Below are positions 45,849-57,725 of a DNA stretch of 64,000 nucleotides, in pieces. Below the pieces are notes generated by a model. The model had not been told where the DNA came from. It made no database searches and saw nothing but the letters and a program-made list of their open reading frames with translations. A program made the translations under genes and the position numbers. Within the stretch, counting starts at the first letter, position 1, and the number at the start of each line of letters is the position of its first letter. Source of the stretch: Advenella alkanexedens (GTDB lineage Bacteria > Pseudomonadota > Gammaproteobacteria > Burkholderiales > Burkholderiaceae_B); the NCBI RefSeq assembly GCF_019132845.1, contig NZ_JAHSPR010000007.1, positions 1 through 64,000 of the forward strand. Direction: 5' to 3'.

Positions 45849-46277
45849 TTATACGATGCGCTTGCCGTTCTCATCAATAACCGCTTCGCCATTTTCTTTG
45901 TTGAATGCCTTCAGCTGGGGCAAGGGCAGGATGTCAAGCACTTCCTCACAGGGGCGGCACAGCCTGGCGGTTTCATTGTCAACCACCACAATGGGTCGGT
46001 TGATTAAAATGGGGTGTTTGACCATGAAATCCAATAGTTCATCGTCGGTCCATTTGGGGTTGGCCAGATCCAGTTCCTGATAAATGGCTTCTTTGGCGCG
46101 AATGATGTCCCTGACGGTATGGGTGGATTTTGCGACAATGTCGGCCAGTGCCTGTTTGCTGGGCGTGTTCTTGAGGTATTCAATCACCTCAGGTTCAATA
46201 CCGGTATTGCGGATAAGTGCCAGCGTGTTGCGTGAAGTGCCACAACGTGGATTATGGTAAATCGTTATCTTGCTCAT
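45849..46277 (-). CDS. arsC: Arsenate reductase (glutaredoxin)
   Basis: 142-residue ArsC of the glutaredoxin-coupled class. The catalytic Cys is in YHNPRCGTSRNTLALIRN at residue 12, and Arg60 and the KHPILINRPIVV segment (Arg near 94) form the arsenate site. No arsB or arsR is adjacent, so a role in arsenic resistance depends on genes elsewhere. It converges with sbcC and lies 11 bases from ogt upstream on the same strand; co-transcription is possible. Confidence 0.92.
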   Translation of the reverse strand: MSKITIYHNPRCGTSRNTLALIRNTGIEPEVIEYLKNTPSKQALADIVAKSTHTVRDIIRAKEAIYQELDLANPKWTDDELLDFMVKHPILINRPIVVVDNETARLCRPCEEVLDILPLPQLKAFNKENGEAVIDENGKRIV

Positions 46278-46288
46278 GTCGGCTCCTG

Positions 46289-46825
46289 TTAACTCATGGG
46301 TGGATGGCTGGGCATCATACCAGAGAAAGGGGCTTCATGGCGCAACAGCCATATTTTGCGCTCCAGGCCACCGCCATAGCCGGTCATGCTGCCGTCTTTG
46401 CCAATCACCCGGTGGCAGGGAATAACAATTGAAATGGGGTTGGCACCGTTGGCCAGGCCAATGGCCCGCGATGCATTCGGGTTGCCAACCTTGGCCGCCA
46501 GCTCTCCGTAACTCATGGTTTGGCTATGGGGGATTTCCTGCAGGGCCTGCCATACCGCCCGCTGGAATGGGGTGCCACCGGTTGCGACCGGAATGGTGTT
46601 TAGGGCATCGAGGTCGCCATTGAAATAATCGTGCAAGTTCTTTTCATAGGGGCAGGGCGTGCTGGCTGGAATGATTTCCGTGTGTTTGTATTGCCGATGC
46701 AGCAAGTCAAGCATCCGTTGTTCATGATCGGCAAAATCAAGCACCCTGAGCCTGTTTTCGTCATCGGTCATCAGGATGATTGTTCCCAGCGGGGAGTCCA
46801 TGCTGGACATATAGAGTTTCATCAT
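46289..46825 (-). CDS. ogt: Methylated-DNA--protein-cysteine methyltransferase
   Basis: 178-residue suicidal DNA repair protein that takes methyl groups from O6-methylguanine. The acceptor Cys lies in ISIVIPCHRVIGKDG near 138, preceded by the helix-turn-helix run SYGELAAKVGNPNASRAIG and followed by YGGGLERKIWLLRHE. ATG 46825 or 46822 is used because AGGCGGA stands just upstream; frames from 46867 add residues absent from the family. Confidence 0.93.
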   Translation of the reverse strand: MMKLYMSSMDSPLGTIILMTDDENRLRVLDFADHEQRMLDLLHRQYKHTEIIPASTPCPYEKNLHDYFNGDLDALNTIPVATGGTPFQRAVWQALQEIPHSQTMSYGELAAKVGNPNASRAIGLANGANPISIVIPCHRVIGKDGSMTGYGGGLERKIWLLRHEAPFSGMMPSHPPMS

Positions 46826-46907
46826 ATTCCGCCTGAAGATTAAATTTTGCTTAAATTGAGATACCATTCATTATTCTAAAGCGATTAATTCAACAAGATA
46901 GCTCAAA

Positions 46908-47582
46908 ATGAGAATATTGGTAATTGAAGATGACAGTATCCTGGGTTCTGCCTTGCAGGAATTCCTGCGGGCGCAGGGGTATGCGGTGGACTGGGTCAGT
47001 ACCGGCAGTCAGGCATTGGGGGCGGTATCGGCACAAACTTATGATTTGCTGGTGCTGGACCTGAATTTGCCGGACATGAGCGGGCTGGATGTCCTGAGAC
47101 AGTCAAGAAAGCAGGGGCAGCAAGCACCTACCCTGATTTTAACTGCTCGCGATGGGGTGGAGGATCGTGTGGCGGGTCTGGATGCCGGGGCGGATGATTA
47201 TGTGACCAAACCCTTTGAGTTGGCCGAACTTGCCGCCCGCGTTCGTGTGTTTGCCCGCAGGCAGTCGGGTCAGCCCAGTCCGATCCTTGAGGTGGGCCCT
47301 CTGGCCTTTGATATGGTGGGCAGAGAGGTCAGGGCCGGGAGCGAGCGCCTGAATTTATCGGTTCGCGAGTTATCGGTGCTGGAGATGCTTATGGTCAGGG
47401 CGGGCAGGGTGGTAACCAAGCGTCAGATCGTGAATTCCCTGTCCGCCTGGGATGCCGATTTCAGCGAAAATGCCGTTGAAGTGTATGTGTATCGTTTACG
47501 CAAGCGGCTTGAAGGGCTGGGGGTCAGTATCCAGACGGTACGTGGTTTTGGTTATCTGCTTGAAATTGATGCCGAGGCCTGA
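46908..47582 (+). CDS. OmpR-family response regulator
   Basis: 224-residue response regulator. The receiver has acidic residues Asp8 and Asp9, phospho-Asp51 in LLVLDLNLPD and Lys101-type KPFEL. A winged-helix output domain follows at about 125-222 (ELSVLEMLMVRAGRVVTKRQI, VEVYVYRLRKRLEG). It resembles the QseB/TctD/PmrA subgroup. The kinase gene is next, 62 bases on. Confidence 0.9.
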   Translation: MRILVIEDDSILGSALQEFLRAQGYAVDWVSTGSQALGAVSAQTYDLLVLDLNLPDMSGLDVLRQSRKQGQQAPTLILTARDGVEDRVAGLDAGADDYVTKPFELAELAARVRVFARRQSGQPSPILEVGPLAFDMVGREVRAGSERLNLSVRELSVLEMLMVRAGRVVTKRQIVNSLSAWDADFSENAVEVYVYRLRKRLEGLGVSIQTVRGFGYLLEIDAEA

Positions 47583-47644
47583 CCCGGTGCGGCTGGCGAG
47601 CCAAGGTGCCGGCTTGTGGTGCTTTGTTTTGCGAAAGGTTATCC

Positions 47645-48772
47645 ATGCATAATCTCAATTCCCTGAAAATATTGAAAAAGAATACCCGGATTTTGTCAAA
47701 AGGTTCCCTTTCGCGATATCTGATTATCCGCTTGATGCCTGCTCTGCTGGTTTTGTTCCTGCTGGATTTTAGCGTGACCTGGTTTATTACCCATGAGTTT
47801 TCGGTGGCCTACTGGGATTTGCAGGATATCCTGCTGTTAATCCTGGCAGGTCAGGTCATTCTGGTTGTTTTGTTTGCCTGGCTGGTGGTGTACGGGATTC
47901 GTTCCGGCCTGCATTCGGTGAATCTTATTTCCACCCAGATCGCACAGCGCAATGAAGAAGATCTGCAGGCCATTGATATGACTAATGTGCCTACCGAACT
48001 TGCTCCGTTGGTGTCGCGGATTAATGAACTGTTCAGAAGGCTTGATGAGTCGATGGCGGCGCAAAGGCGCTTTATTGGTCATGCAGCCCATCAGCTCAGG
48101 ACACCCCTGTCGGGTTTGCGGCTTGAGTCCGAACTCATGCTGGCGCAGCCTTTGCCCGACGATGTCAGAAAAAGAGCCGAAAGGATTAAATCCATCAGTA
48201 ACCGGATGATTCACTTGGGACAGCAGTTGTTGGTGCTGGCCCGGGCCGACCCCGGGATACGGCCGCAAAACAGCTTTATCCGGATAGATTTGTGTGAGTG
48301 GGTGCAAACCAGCGGCTCAGAATGGGTCCCTAAAACCCGCCAGCAACATATTGATCTCTTGCTGGAGGCGCCTTCTTCCGCCGTCTGGATTGATGGTGAC
48401 CCTTTATTGCTGGAGGAGTTGCTGGGCAACCTGATTGATAACGCCCTGAAATATGCCAAAGGTGCGAAACACATTGTGCTGACAGTGGGTCAGAATCCGC
48501 CTTCCCTGTCGGTTGAAGATGATGGTTGCGGTATAGAGCCGGAAGATCGACAACATGTTTTTGAGGCGTTTTATCGTGCCTCTGGGGTGGGAAGCAGTGG
48601 CTCGGGTCTTGGGCTTCAGGTAGTGCAGGAAATTGCCAGGGCGCATGGAGCCGGCTGGAGTCTGGTCAGCAAGCCGGCCATCAAAGGTACGCGCATTACG
48701 ATTGTTTTTCCTGGTCCCAGGATTGGGACACAGCTGTCACGCCAGGAAAAGAGTGTTTCAATGCCGACCTGA
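47645..48772 (+). CDS. Sensor histidine kinase with minimal periplasmic loop
   Basis: 375-residue partner kinase. Two membrane segments (about 20-50 and 57-80) are joined by only a short loop, so the usual sensor domain is missing. The phospho-acceptor His149 is in GHAAHQLRTPLSGLRLE. The N box ELLGNLIDNALKYA, G1 VEDDGCGIEP, F box FEAFYRASG and G2 GSGLGLQVVQEIARAHG are intact. ATG 47645 follows AAAGG; a start at 47606 would add 13 unlikely residues. Confidence 0.88.
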   Translation: MHNLNSLKILKKNTRILSKGSLSRYLIIRLMPALLVLFLLDFSVTWFITHEFSVAYWDLQDILLLILAGQVILVVLFAWLVVYGIRSGLHSVNLISTQIAQRNEEDLQAIDMTNVPTELAPLVSRINELFRRLDESMAAQRRFIGHAAHQLRTPLSGLRLESELMLAQPLPDDVRKRAERIKSISNRMIHLGQQLLVLARADPGIRPQNSFIRIDLCEWVQTSGSEWVPKTRQQHIDLLLEAPSSAVWIDGDPLLLEELLGNLIDNALKYAKGAKHIVLTVGQNPPSLSVEDDGCGIEPEDRQHVFEAFYRASGVGSSGSGLGLQVVQEIARAHGAGWSLVSKPAIKGTRITIVFPGPRIGTQLSRQEKSVSMPT

Positions 48773-48824
48773 CGGGGAAGCGCTGCGCTTGCAATGCCTG
48801 GGCAGCGCCATCCCCGATGGGGCA

Positions 48825-51169
<2,345 letters not shown>

Positions 51170-51323
51170 GGGTACAAAGTGAGAAAGAAAATTGAATATG
51201 GTTTAAAATAGAACGATAGCTGTATTTGTATATTTCTTTATCATATACAATTCTGGGTTTAGTATGTCCATCTTCCTGTATTTGTTTTTAAAAAAGTACA
51301 GGGTTCTCGTAAAGTCTGATTAA

Positions 51324-51638
51324 GTGCAACAACTAATTATTCACGGTGTAACACAGCAAGGTCATCGTTTTCGTCCCAGTGACTGGGCCGAACGTTTAGC
51401 TGGTGTAATGTCACAATTTCGTCCTGCCGGGTTTGCGGGCAGCCATCTAACTTATTCGCCTTATGTCGTGCCAAATGTTCTTAATGGGGTTAAATGTGTG
51501 ATTGTAGATACGCGCTTGCGCGAATTGGAGCCGAAGGCTTGGAAATTTGTCGTTGATTTTGCAAACGATAATAACCTGACCACGTCAATGAAGAAGATTG
51601 AGGAAATAGAGGCCGAAAAAAATAAAAGGACGCAATAG
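51324..51638 (+). CDS. DUF3579 domain-containing protein
   Basis: 104-residue protein of the DUF3579 family, which is found mostly in betaproteobacteria beside argF. It reads LIIHGVTQQGHRFRPSDWAERLAG...GFAGSHLTYSPYVVP, the family core, and has a charged helical tail. The start is GTG. Its stop codon TAG falls inside the loop of its own terminator. Function unknown; location next to argFG is conserved. Confidence 0.85.
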   Translation: MQQLIIHGVTQQGHRFRPSDWAERLAGVMSQFRPAGFAGSHLTYSPYVVPNVLNGVKCVIVDTRLRELEPKAWKFVVDFANDNNLTTSMKKIEEIEAEKNKRTQ

Positions 51639-51650
51639 CGTCCTTTTATT
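51627..51650 (+). terminator. Terminator overlapping the DUF3579 stop codon
   Basis: A perfect 7-bp stem AGGACGC/GCGTCCT with an AATA loop is followed by a T-rich run. The last codons and the TAG of the DUF3579 gene form part of it. Confidence 0.85.
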
Positions 51651-51657
51651 TTTGCTG

Positions 51658-51685
51658 AAAAACTCGACAGCTTGTAAAAGCTGTC
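51658..51685 (-). terminator. Terminator of rpsT
   Basis: On the minus strand GACAGCTT and AAGCTGTC pair perfectly around a TTAC loop, then GAG and five Ts. It lies 15 bases past the rpsT stop. Confidence 0.85.
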
Positions 51686-51699
51686 AGAGTGAAGCAAAC

Positions 51700-51963
51700 T
51701 TAAGCGATTGCTTTGATGGCAGCTGCCAAACGGCTTTTTTGACGTGCTGCTTTGTTTTTGTGGATGATGTTTTTATCAGCCACGCGATCGATTACGCTGG
51801 TTGCCTTGACAAAAATTTCATTTGCCTTGGCTTGGTCACCGGCTTCAATGGCTTTGCGAACGTGCTTGATGTTTGTGCGCAGCAAAGAACGCAGGCTGGA
51901 GTTGTGTTTATTGCGTGCTACAGATTGACGTGCACGTTTACGAGCTTGGGCAGTATTGGCCAT
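51700..51963 (-). CDS. rpsT: 30S ribosomal protein S20
   Basis: 87-residue S20: [23 protein letters not shown] is the family start, and [43 protein letters not shown] the classic helical body. It is monocistronic, with its own promoter (52004-52031) and terminator. Confidence 0.97.
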   Translation of the reverse strand: MANTAQARKRARQSVARNKHNSSLRSLLRTNIKHVRKAIEAGDQAKANEIFVKATSVIDRVADKNIIHKNKAARQKSRLAAAIKAIA

Positions 51964-52003
51964 GATCAGATTCTTCTATTAAGTTAATTCAGCAAAGTTC
52001 GTT

Positions 52004-52031
52004 ATTTTATCATAAACTTCACTTTTTGCAA
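52004..52031 (-). promoter_or_regulatory. rpsT promoter
   Basis: On the minus strand TTGCAA (52026-52031) and TAAAAT (52004-52009) are 16 bp apart, about 40 bases before the rpsT ATG. A good sigma-70 pair in the right place. Confidence 0.65.
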
Positions 52032-52102
52032 GATTTCTTTTTAATTACACGAATTTACGTGAAGTCTGCCATTATTGCGTTTGCCTGGAACAACATTTGA
52101 TT

Positions 52103-53719
52103 TTATTTGCGGCGGGTGAAATCATGCTTTCTGAAGCCACAGGCCAGCAGTACACCAAAATAAATAATACCGCATCCAATCAGAACCAGTGCAAGAGTAA
52201 TAAGTCTTGAAACGGGAAATACAAAAGCAGACTCGCCAATAATACCAGAAATAAAGCCGCCAATAACGTGGATAAGCGTATTTGGACTGGCTTCTGTCCA
52301 ATTGATATATTGCTGGATGAATAAGAGCCAGCCTGTCATGCATAACAGGGCCGGTGTCAGGCGAATGAAAAAGGTAAGCCAGTTGCCCTGGGGGGTATAG
52401 ATTTTTTTTCTGCGCAGGCCAATATAAAGGCAAAGCGCATTAAGGGTTGCGCCTAATCCAATGGACAGGGCAAGCCCGGCATGACTCAGAAACGGTACAA
52501 AAATAAGATTTAGTATTTGGGTGCTGATTAAAACAAATATGGCAATTTTTACTGGTGTACGTATATCCTGTTTGGCATAAAAGCCGGGGGCCAGAATCTT
52601 GACGCTGAGTATGCCAATTAGTCCAACAGCATAGGCCATGACTGCGCTACGGGTGGAAAACACATCATCGCTGCCGAAGGCGCCATAATTGAACAGGGTG
52701 GCGACCAGGCCATCAGCCAGGAAAGCCATGCCCAGTGCGGCAGGCATGCCAAGCATGAAAACCAGTTTTAAACCCCAATCCATGAGCTGGCTGTAGGCCC
52801 GGGTGTCTTCTTTGGCATGGGCGGCAGACAGACTGGGCAATAATACGGTCCCCAGGGCAACACCCAGCAGGGCAGTAGGGAACTCCATTAAGCGGTCGGC
52901 AAATGAAAGCCATGTGACACTGCCCGCTGCCAGCCAGGTGGCAATGTTGGTGTTGATGAGGATGGAGATTTGCGCCACGGACACCCCCAGGGTTGCCGGA
53001 CCCATTTGTTTGACGATACGCCGAACGACCGGATCTTGCCAGGCTTGACCAACCTTGAGTGACAGGCGTGGCACCAACCCCAGCTTTGCCAGGGCCAGCC
53101 ATTGTATGGTAAGTTGGGCAATGCCGCCTAGCATGACGCCTGCTGCCAGGGCATAGATGGGGGTTGAAAAATAACCGGTTAAAAAAAGGCTGCCCAGTAT
53201 CATCGAGATATTCAGCAATACAGGGGTAAAGGCCGGGATGGCAAACTTGCGCCAGGTATTGAGTACGCCCGAAGCAAAGGCCACCAGTGACATACACAAA
53301 ATATAGGGAAACATGACACGGGTCATCCAGGTGGCGGCTTCAAAGGCCGTCTGGTTTTCGGGGCGTGTCATGCCAGAGGCCATTATCGTGACAATCCAGG
53401 GTGTGGCAATAATGCCCAGCAGGGTTACCAGCATCAGGGTAACGGTTAGCAATGAGGCAACATGATCCAGCAGGGTTTTTACTTTTTCTTCCGAATGATT
53501 GTTGCGTGCTTCACCAAGGATGGGAACAAAAGCCTGGGCAAAAGCGCCTTCGGCAAACAGGCGACGCAGGAGGTTGGGAATACGGAAGGCCACCCAGAAT
53601 GCGTCAGTCAGGGGACTTGCTCCAAATGTTCTTGCAATCAGGATATCTCTGGCCAGCCCGGTAATTCGGGATAAAAGGGTAAGGCCGCTGATGGTTGCCG
53701 CAGAACGGAGTAAGCTCAT
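52103..53719 (-). CDS. murJ: Lipid II flippase MurJ
   Basis: 538-residue polytopic membrane protein of the MviN/MurJ family that flips lipid II for peptidoglycan assembly. The start MSLLRSAATISGLTLLSRITGLARDILIARTFG and the conserved AFWVAFRIPNLLRRLFAEGAFAQAFVP run are diagnostic, with about 14 membrane segments. It is slightly longer than many MurJ proteins because of its C-terminal tail. Upstream of rpsT on the same strand but separated by the rpsT promoter. Confidence 0.94.
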   Translation of the reverse strand: MSLLRSAATISGLTLLSRITGLARDILIARTFGASPLTDAFWVAFRIPNLLRRLFAEGAFAQAFVPILGEARNNHSEEKVKTLLDHVASLLTVTLMLVTLLGIIATPWIVTIMASGMTRPENQTAFEAATWMTRVMFPYILCMSLVAFASGVLNTWRKFAIPAFTPVLLNISMILGSLFLTGYFSTPIYALAAGVMLGGIAQLTIQWLALAKLGLVPRLSLKVGQAWQDPVVRRIVKQMGPATLGVSVAQISILINTNIATWLAAGSVTWLSFADRLMEFPTALLGVALGTVLLPSLSAAHAKEDTRAYSQLMDWGLKLVFMLGMPAALGMAFLADGLVATLFNYGAFGSDDVFSTRSAVMAYAVGLIGILSVKILAPGFYAKQDIRTPVKIAIFVLISTQILNLIFVPFLSHAGLALSIGLGATLNALCLYIGLRRKKIYTPQGNWLTFFIRLTPALLCMTGWLLFIQQYINWTEASPNTLIHVIGGFISGIIGESAFVFPVSRLITLALVLIGCGIIYFGVLLACGFRKHDFTRRK

Positions 53720-53738
53720 GATGAAATTAAATGAAAAG

Positions 53739-53793
53739 TTAAAAAATTAGCGCCCGTAAAACCCATGATGGGACATGGTGATGGGCGCTAATT
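53739..53793 (-). terminator. Terminator of the SDR gene
   Basis: On the minus strand AATTAGCGCCC and GGGCGCTAATT pair perfectly over 11 bp, with a small inner hairpin (CCCAT/ATGGG) in the loop, and then a T run. It ends the gene at 53812. Confidence 0.85.
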
Positions 53794-53811
53794 GTACTGG
53801 ATTGAAAATGA

Positions 53812-54570
53812 TTATTTGGGCTGCAGGCGAATGGCCCCGTCAAGGCGAATGGTTTCACCGTTAATCATTTCATTGGTAATGATACTGTACACCAGTTTGG
53901 CGTAGTCTTCGGGAGTACCCAGGCGTGAAGGGAATGGAATGTTCGCAGCCAGGGAATCCTGGACTTCCTGTGGCATGCCAAACATCATGGGCGTGCCGAA
54001 AATGCCAGGAGCAATGGTGTTGCAACGAATGCCAGAGCGGGCCAGATCACGGGCGATGGGCAGTGTCATGCCCACCACACCCCCTTTGGATGCGGAGTAC
54101 GCGGCCTGACCAATTTGGCCTTCGTAGGCAGCCACCGATGCCGTGTTGATGATTACACCCCGTTCACCAGTAGCTTCAGGCGTGTTTTTTTCCATGGCAG
54201 CGGCAGCCAGACGCAGCATATTGAATGAACCAATCAAGTTGATGGAGACGACTTTCTGGAACAATTCAAGAGGATGTGGGCCTTGTTTGCCAACGGTACG
54301 GGCAGCCGGTGCAATGCCAGCACAGTTGACCAGACCAAACAAGGGACCCAGTTCGGTAGCTGCATCGATAGCTGCTTGTGCATCGGCTTCGTTGGTGACA
54401 TCGCAGTGAACATATTTTTGGTTCAGTTCAGTTGCAATTTGATGACCTGCTTCGTCTTGCAGGTCGGCAATGACAACCTTGGCGCCATTTTTAACCAGCA
54501 TTCTGGCAGTGCCGGCACCCAGGCCAGAGGCTCCACCGGTAACAACGAAAACTTTTCCTTGAATATCCAT
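53812..54570 (-). CDS. Short-chain dehydrogenase, 3-hydroxyacyl-CoA dehydrogenase type
   Basis: 252-residue SDR. The cofactor motif TGGASGLGAGTARML is near 11-25, and the catalytic Ser, Tyr and Lys lie in INTASVAAYEGQIGQAAYSASKGGV. It closely resembles type 2 3-hydroxyacyl-CoA dehydrogenase (HSD17B10-like) of fatty acid or branched-chain amino acid breakdown. It lies 16 bases downstream of adk on the same strand, but the two have no known link. NAD preference is likely from the Asp after the second strand (IADLQD). Confidence 0.85.
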   Translation of the reverse strand: MDIQGKVFVVTGGASGLGAGTARMLVKNGAKVVIADLQDEAGHQIATELNQKYVHCDVTNEADAQAAIDAATELGPLFGLVNCAGIAPAARTVGKQGPHPLELFQKVVSINLIGSFNMLRLAAAAMEKNTPEATGERGVIINTASVAAYEGQIGQAAYSASKGGVVGMTLPIARDLARSGIRCNTIAPGIFGTPMMFGMPQEVQDSLAANIPFPSRLGTPEDYAKLVYSIITNEMINGETIRLDGAIRLQPK

Positions 54571-54586
54571 GTCTTCTCCTGATTGG

Positions 54587-55252
<666 letters not shown>

Positions 55253-55315
55253 CTAGGTAAAAATATATCAGTTTATAAATAAATGAGAGTATTTTATATG
55301 ATGCATTGCAAAAAG

Positions 55316-56080
55316 TTACCGGTTTTCCAGAAAATTTCTAACTCTTTCCAGATCTTCCGGGGTGTCAACACCGGCCAAAGGGGCCTGCCGTGTTTGCAGC
55401 ACGTAAATTTTGTGTCCATGCTCAAGCGCCCTGAGCTGTTCCAGGGCTTCGGTTGTTTCAAGCATGCCTTGGGGAAGTAATGGAAATTGCTTCAGGAAAA
55501 ATGAACGGTAGGCATACATGCCAATATGGTGCAATGCGGAAAAAGATGCGGGTAACTGTGAGCGGTCGCGGTTGAAAGCGTCCCGGGCCCAGGGAATGGG
55601 AGCCCTTGAAAAGTAGATGGCAAAACCCTGGGTATCGCACACCACCTTGACCACATTTGGATTGAAAAACTGTTCGCTGCTGCTGATGGGGTAAGCGCAG
55701 GTGGCAATGGATGCATCGGGGTGAGCGGCCAGGGCATGGGCCGTCTGATTGATCAGTTCGGGATCAATCAGGGGTTCGTCACCCTGTACATTGACAATAA
55801 TTTGTGTATCGTCAAAGCCCAGGGTGCTGGCCACTTCTGCCAGCCGGTCGGTGCCCGAAGGGTGGTTTTCCCGGGTAAGCAGGGTTTCAAAGCCATGTTG
55901 ACGGGCGCAGTTTTCAATTTGCCGGTCATCGGTTGCAATAATGACCCTGCTGGCCTCGGAGGCCCGGGCCCGTTCTGCTGCATGGATGACAAGGGGTTTG
56001 CCGGCAATATCGGCCAGCATTTTGCCGGGCAGGCGGGTAGAGGCTGCCCGGGCGGGTATGACAGTGATAAAGTGGCTCAT
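55316..56080 (-). CDS. kdsB: CMP-KDO synthetase
   Basis: 254-residue 3-deoxy-manno-octulosonate cytidylyltransferase, which activates KDO for lipopolysaccharide. The nucleotide motif [24 protein letters not shown] lies at about 8-31, and [13 protein letters not shown] and [15 protein letters not shown] are conserved family blocks. Its start overlaps the stop of the Trm112-like gene by four bases; lpxK lies further upstream, so three envelope-related genes run together. Confidence 0.95.
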   Translation of the reverse strand: MSHFITVIPARAASTRLPGKMLADIAGKPLVIHAAERARASEASRVIIATDDRQIENCARQHGFETLLTRENHPSGTDRLAEVASTLGFDDTQIIVNVQGDEPLIDPELINQTAHALAAHPDASIATCAYPISSSEQFFNPNVVKVVCDTQGFAIYFSRAPIPWARDAFNRDRSQLPASFSALHHIGMYAYRSFFLKQFPLLPQGMLETTEALEQLRALEHGHKIYVLQTRQAPLAGVDTPEDLERVRNFLENR

Positions 56081-56265
56081 GCTGAAGCGGGTTGGTCGGG
56101 TTCTGAGAGGGAGCGGGCTTCGCCGGGTAACATAATGGGGATGCCATCACGAATCGGGTACGCCTGTTTATCGTTTTCGCAGATGAGTTCCTGCGCTTTG
56201 GGGTCGTACTTGAGAGGCCCCTTGCAAACGGGACAAACCAGTTTATCTAATGGAGATGTTTTCAT
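56077..56265 (-). CDS. Trm112 family zinc-ribbon protein
   Basis: 62-residue Trm112/YcaR-like protein. The run [23 protein letters not shown] holds the Cys pair and is followed by [12 protein letters not shown], the family end. In eukaryotes Trm112 activates methyltransferases; in bacteria the role is unclear. It is fixed between lpxK and kdsB. Confidence 0.9.
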   Translation of the reverse strand: MKTSPLDKLVCPVCKGPLKYDPKAQELICENDKQAYPIRDGIPIMLPGEARSLSEPDQPASA

Positions 56266-56285
56266 TTTATTGCTTGAATTATTGG

Positions 56286-57344
56286 TTAATTCGAAGAGTA
56301 TAACGGCAACTGACGGATTTTTTCTTCAATTAGATCAAAAAAATGTGTATTCGAAAAATTCGGTTCCACATTCACAGACCATAATCGCTCTTCTGAAAAG
56401 GTATTGCATTTGCTGGCATCCTTGCTGGTCATCAGGATGATATCCGTGTTGATGGTCTTGAAATCATCGGCTGTGTAGGTGTAATGGTCGGGAAAAGGGA
56501 TGGTTTGTGAAACCGGTAATTGAAGTTGTGCCAGTGTGGCAAAAAAACGATCGGGCTGGCCGATGCCGGCAATGGCGGTAATGCGTTGGTTTTTGTGTTC
56601 GTCGAAAAACTGCTGAGGGGAAATAACTTTGCCGGTTGCAAGGTGTATAAAGGACACCGGTTCCAGTATCATGGCAATTTCATGGTCGAACTCAGCCTGG
56701 AAATGGCTTAACGGTGTGGATTTTAGATTGGTGACAATAAAATCAACCTCCTTCAGCCGGGATGCGGGTTCACGCAGCGGGCCTGCGGGTAACAGTTTGC
56801 CATTGCCGGTCCGGCGGTTGTCTTGCACGACAATTTCAATATCCCGTTGCAGTTTCAAGTGCTGGAGTCCATCATCAGAAATAATGATATTGGTTGATGG
56901 CCAGGTGGCTAGCAGTTTCTCAACGGCCTGTTGCCTGTTTGGGTGAACGCTGATGGGGGCGTGCCTTGCTATCAGACTGGGTTCATCGCCAATTTGGCTG
57001 GCGTTGGCATTGACTCCAAAGGCCGTGCGTGCCTCAGGTCCGATATTCACCCCGTAACCACGGCTGATGACACCGGGTGTAAAGCCTTTTTTTCTTAATG
57101 CCTGTACCAAAGCAATAACAAGTGGCGTTTTTCCGGTACCCCCCACATAAATATTGCCTACAATGATAACCGGGCAGGGAGCACGATAAGCGGTTTTCAG
57201 CTTATTGCGGTATAAACAGGACTTTATGGCAACCAGCAAATATACCAGCCAGGAAAAAGGGGTGAGCAAGGTGGATACAAGTCCCCCCTGAGACCATTGT
57301 TGCTGCAAGTATTGGCTAAATGTTCGGGTGCTGGATTTTTTCAT
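56286..57344 (-). CDS. lpxK: Tetraacyldisaccharide 4'-kinase
   Basis: 352-residue inner-membrane kinase that phosphorylates the lipid A precursor. A membrane-near N-terminus ([15 protein letters not shown]) comes before the P-loop in [18 protein letters not shown] near 62-79. [20 protein letters not shown] is another fixed block. It heads the run lpxK-Trm112-kdsB. In most Burkholderiales exbB and exbD lie just upstream; they are absent here. Confidence 0.94.
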   Translation of the reverse strand: MKKSSTRTFSQYLQQQWSQGGLVSTLLTPFSWLVYLLVAIKSCLYRNKLKTAYRAPCPVIIVGNIYVGGTGKTPLVIALVQALRKKGFTPGVISRGYGVNIGPEARTAFGVNANASQIGDEPSLIARHAPISVHPNRQQAVEKLLATWPSTNIIISDDGLQHLKLQRDIEIVVQDNRRTGNGKLLPAGPLREPASRLKEVDFIVTNLKSTPLSHFQAEFDHEIAMILEPVSFIHLATGKVISPQQFFDEHKNQRITAIAGIGQPDRFFATLAQLQLPVSQTIPFPDHYTYTADDFKTINTDIILMTSKDASKCNTFSEERLWSVNVEPNFSNTHFFDLIEEKIRQLPLYSSN

Positions 57345-57725
57345 GTCTGGGTTGCCTGACTGAGGTTGGTTTATATAAAGGTGTTGTGCAGGTTATCGAA
57401 AAAAAACCGATGGCAAACCAACCCGGTTTTCAGGAAAATCTGACAGTTTATAATCCCTTTTTTAGGAAGGCAATTGTAACTACTCACAAAATCTGTGGAT
57501 AATTCTGTTGATAACATAAGGAATGTCGTGTTTATACGTGTTGTGCGTGGCTTTGCTTAATCATTGTGCAATTTAATTGAAATATTTAAAACCATTTAAT
57601 ATCAATAAGTTATGACATTTTCGTGATATTTTGCTTTACATGTCGGTGCTAAAAGGCAGAATAATGGGCTAAGTTATTGATTTTCAAATTTTGTGGAAAG
57701 ATTCCATCTGAACCATGCGAGAAAT
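57345..57725. other. Intergenic region lpxK/xseA with DnaA-box-like sites
   Basis: 381 bp without a supportable gene between divergent lpxK and xseA. TGTGGATAA (57494-57502), a perfect reverse-strand DnaA box, is followed 12 bp on by the near match TGTTGATAA (57506-57514). A strongly AT-rich stretch, with runs such as AATTTAATTGAAATATTTAAAACC, lies at 57570-57650. Most of the region reads as promoter and leader sequence. No remnant of exbB or exbD is visible. Confidence 0.5.

Noticed and set aside
57494-57514. Chromosomal origin oriC
   Set aside because: Only two DnaA-box-like sites and no dnaA, dnaN, rpmH or par genes nearby; kept as a finding but not as an origin.
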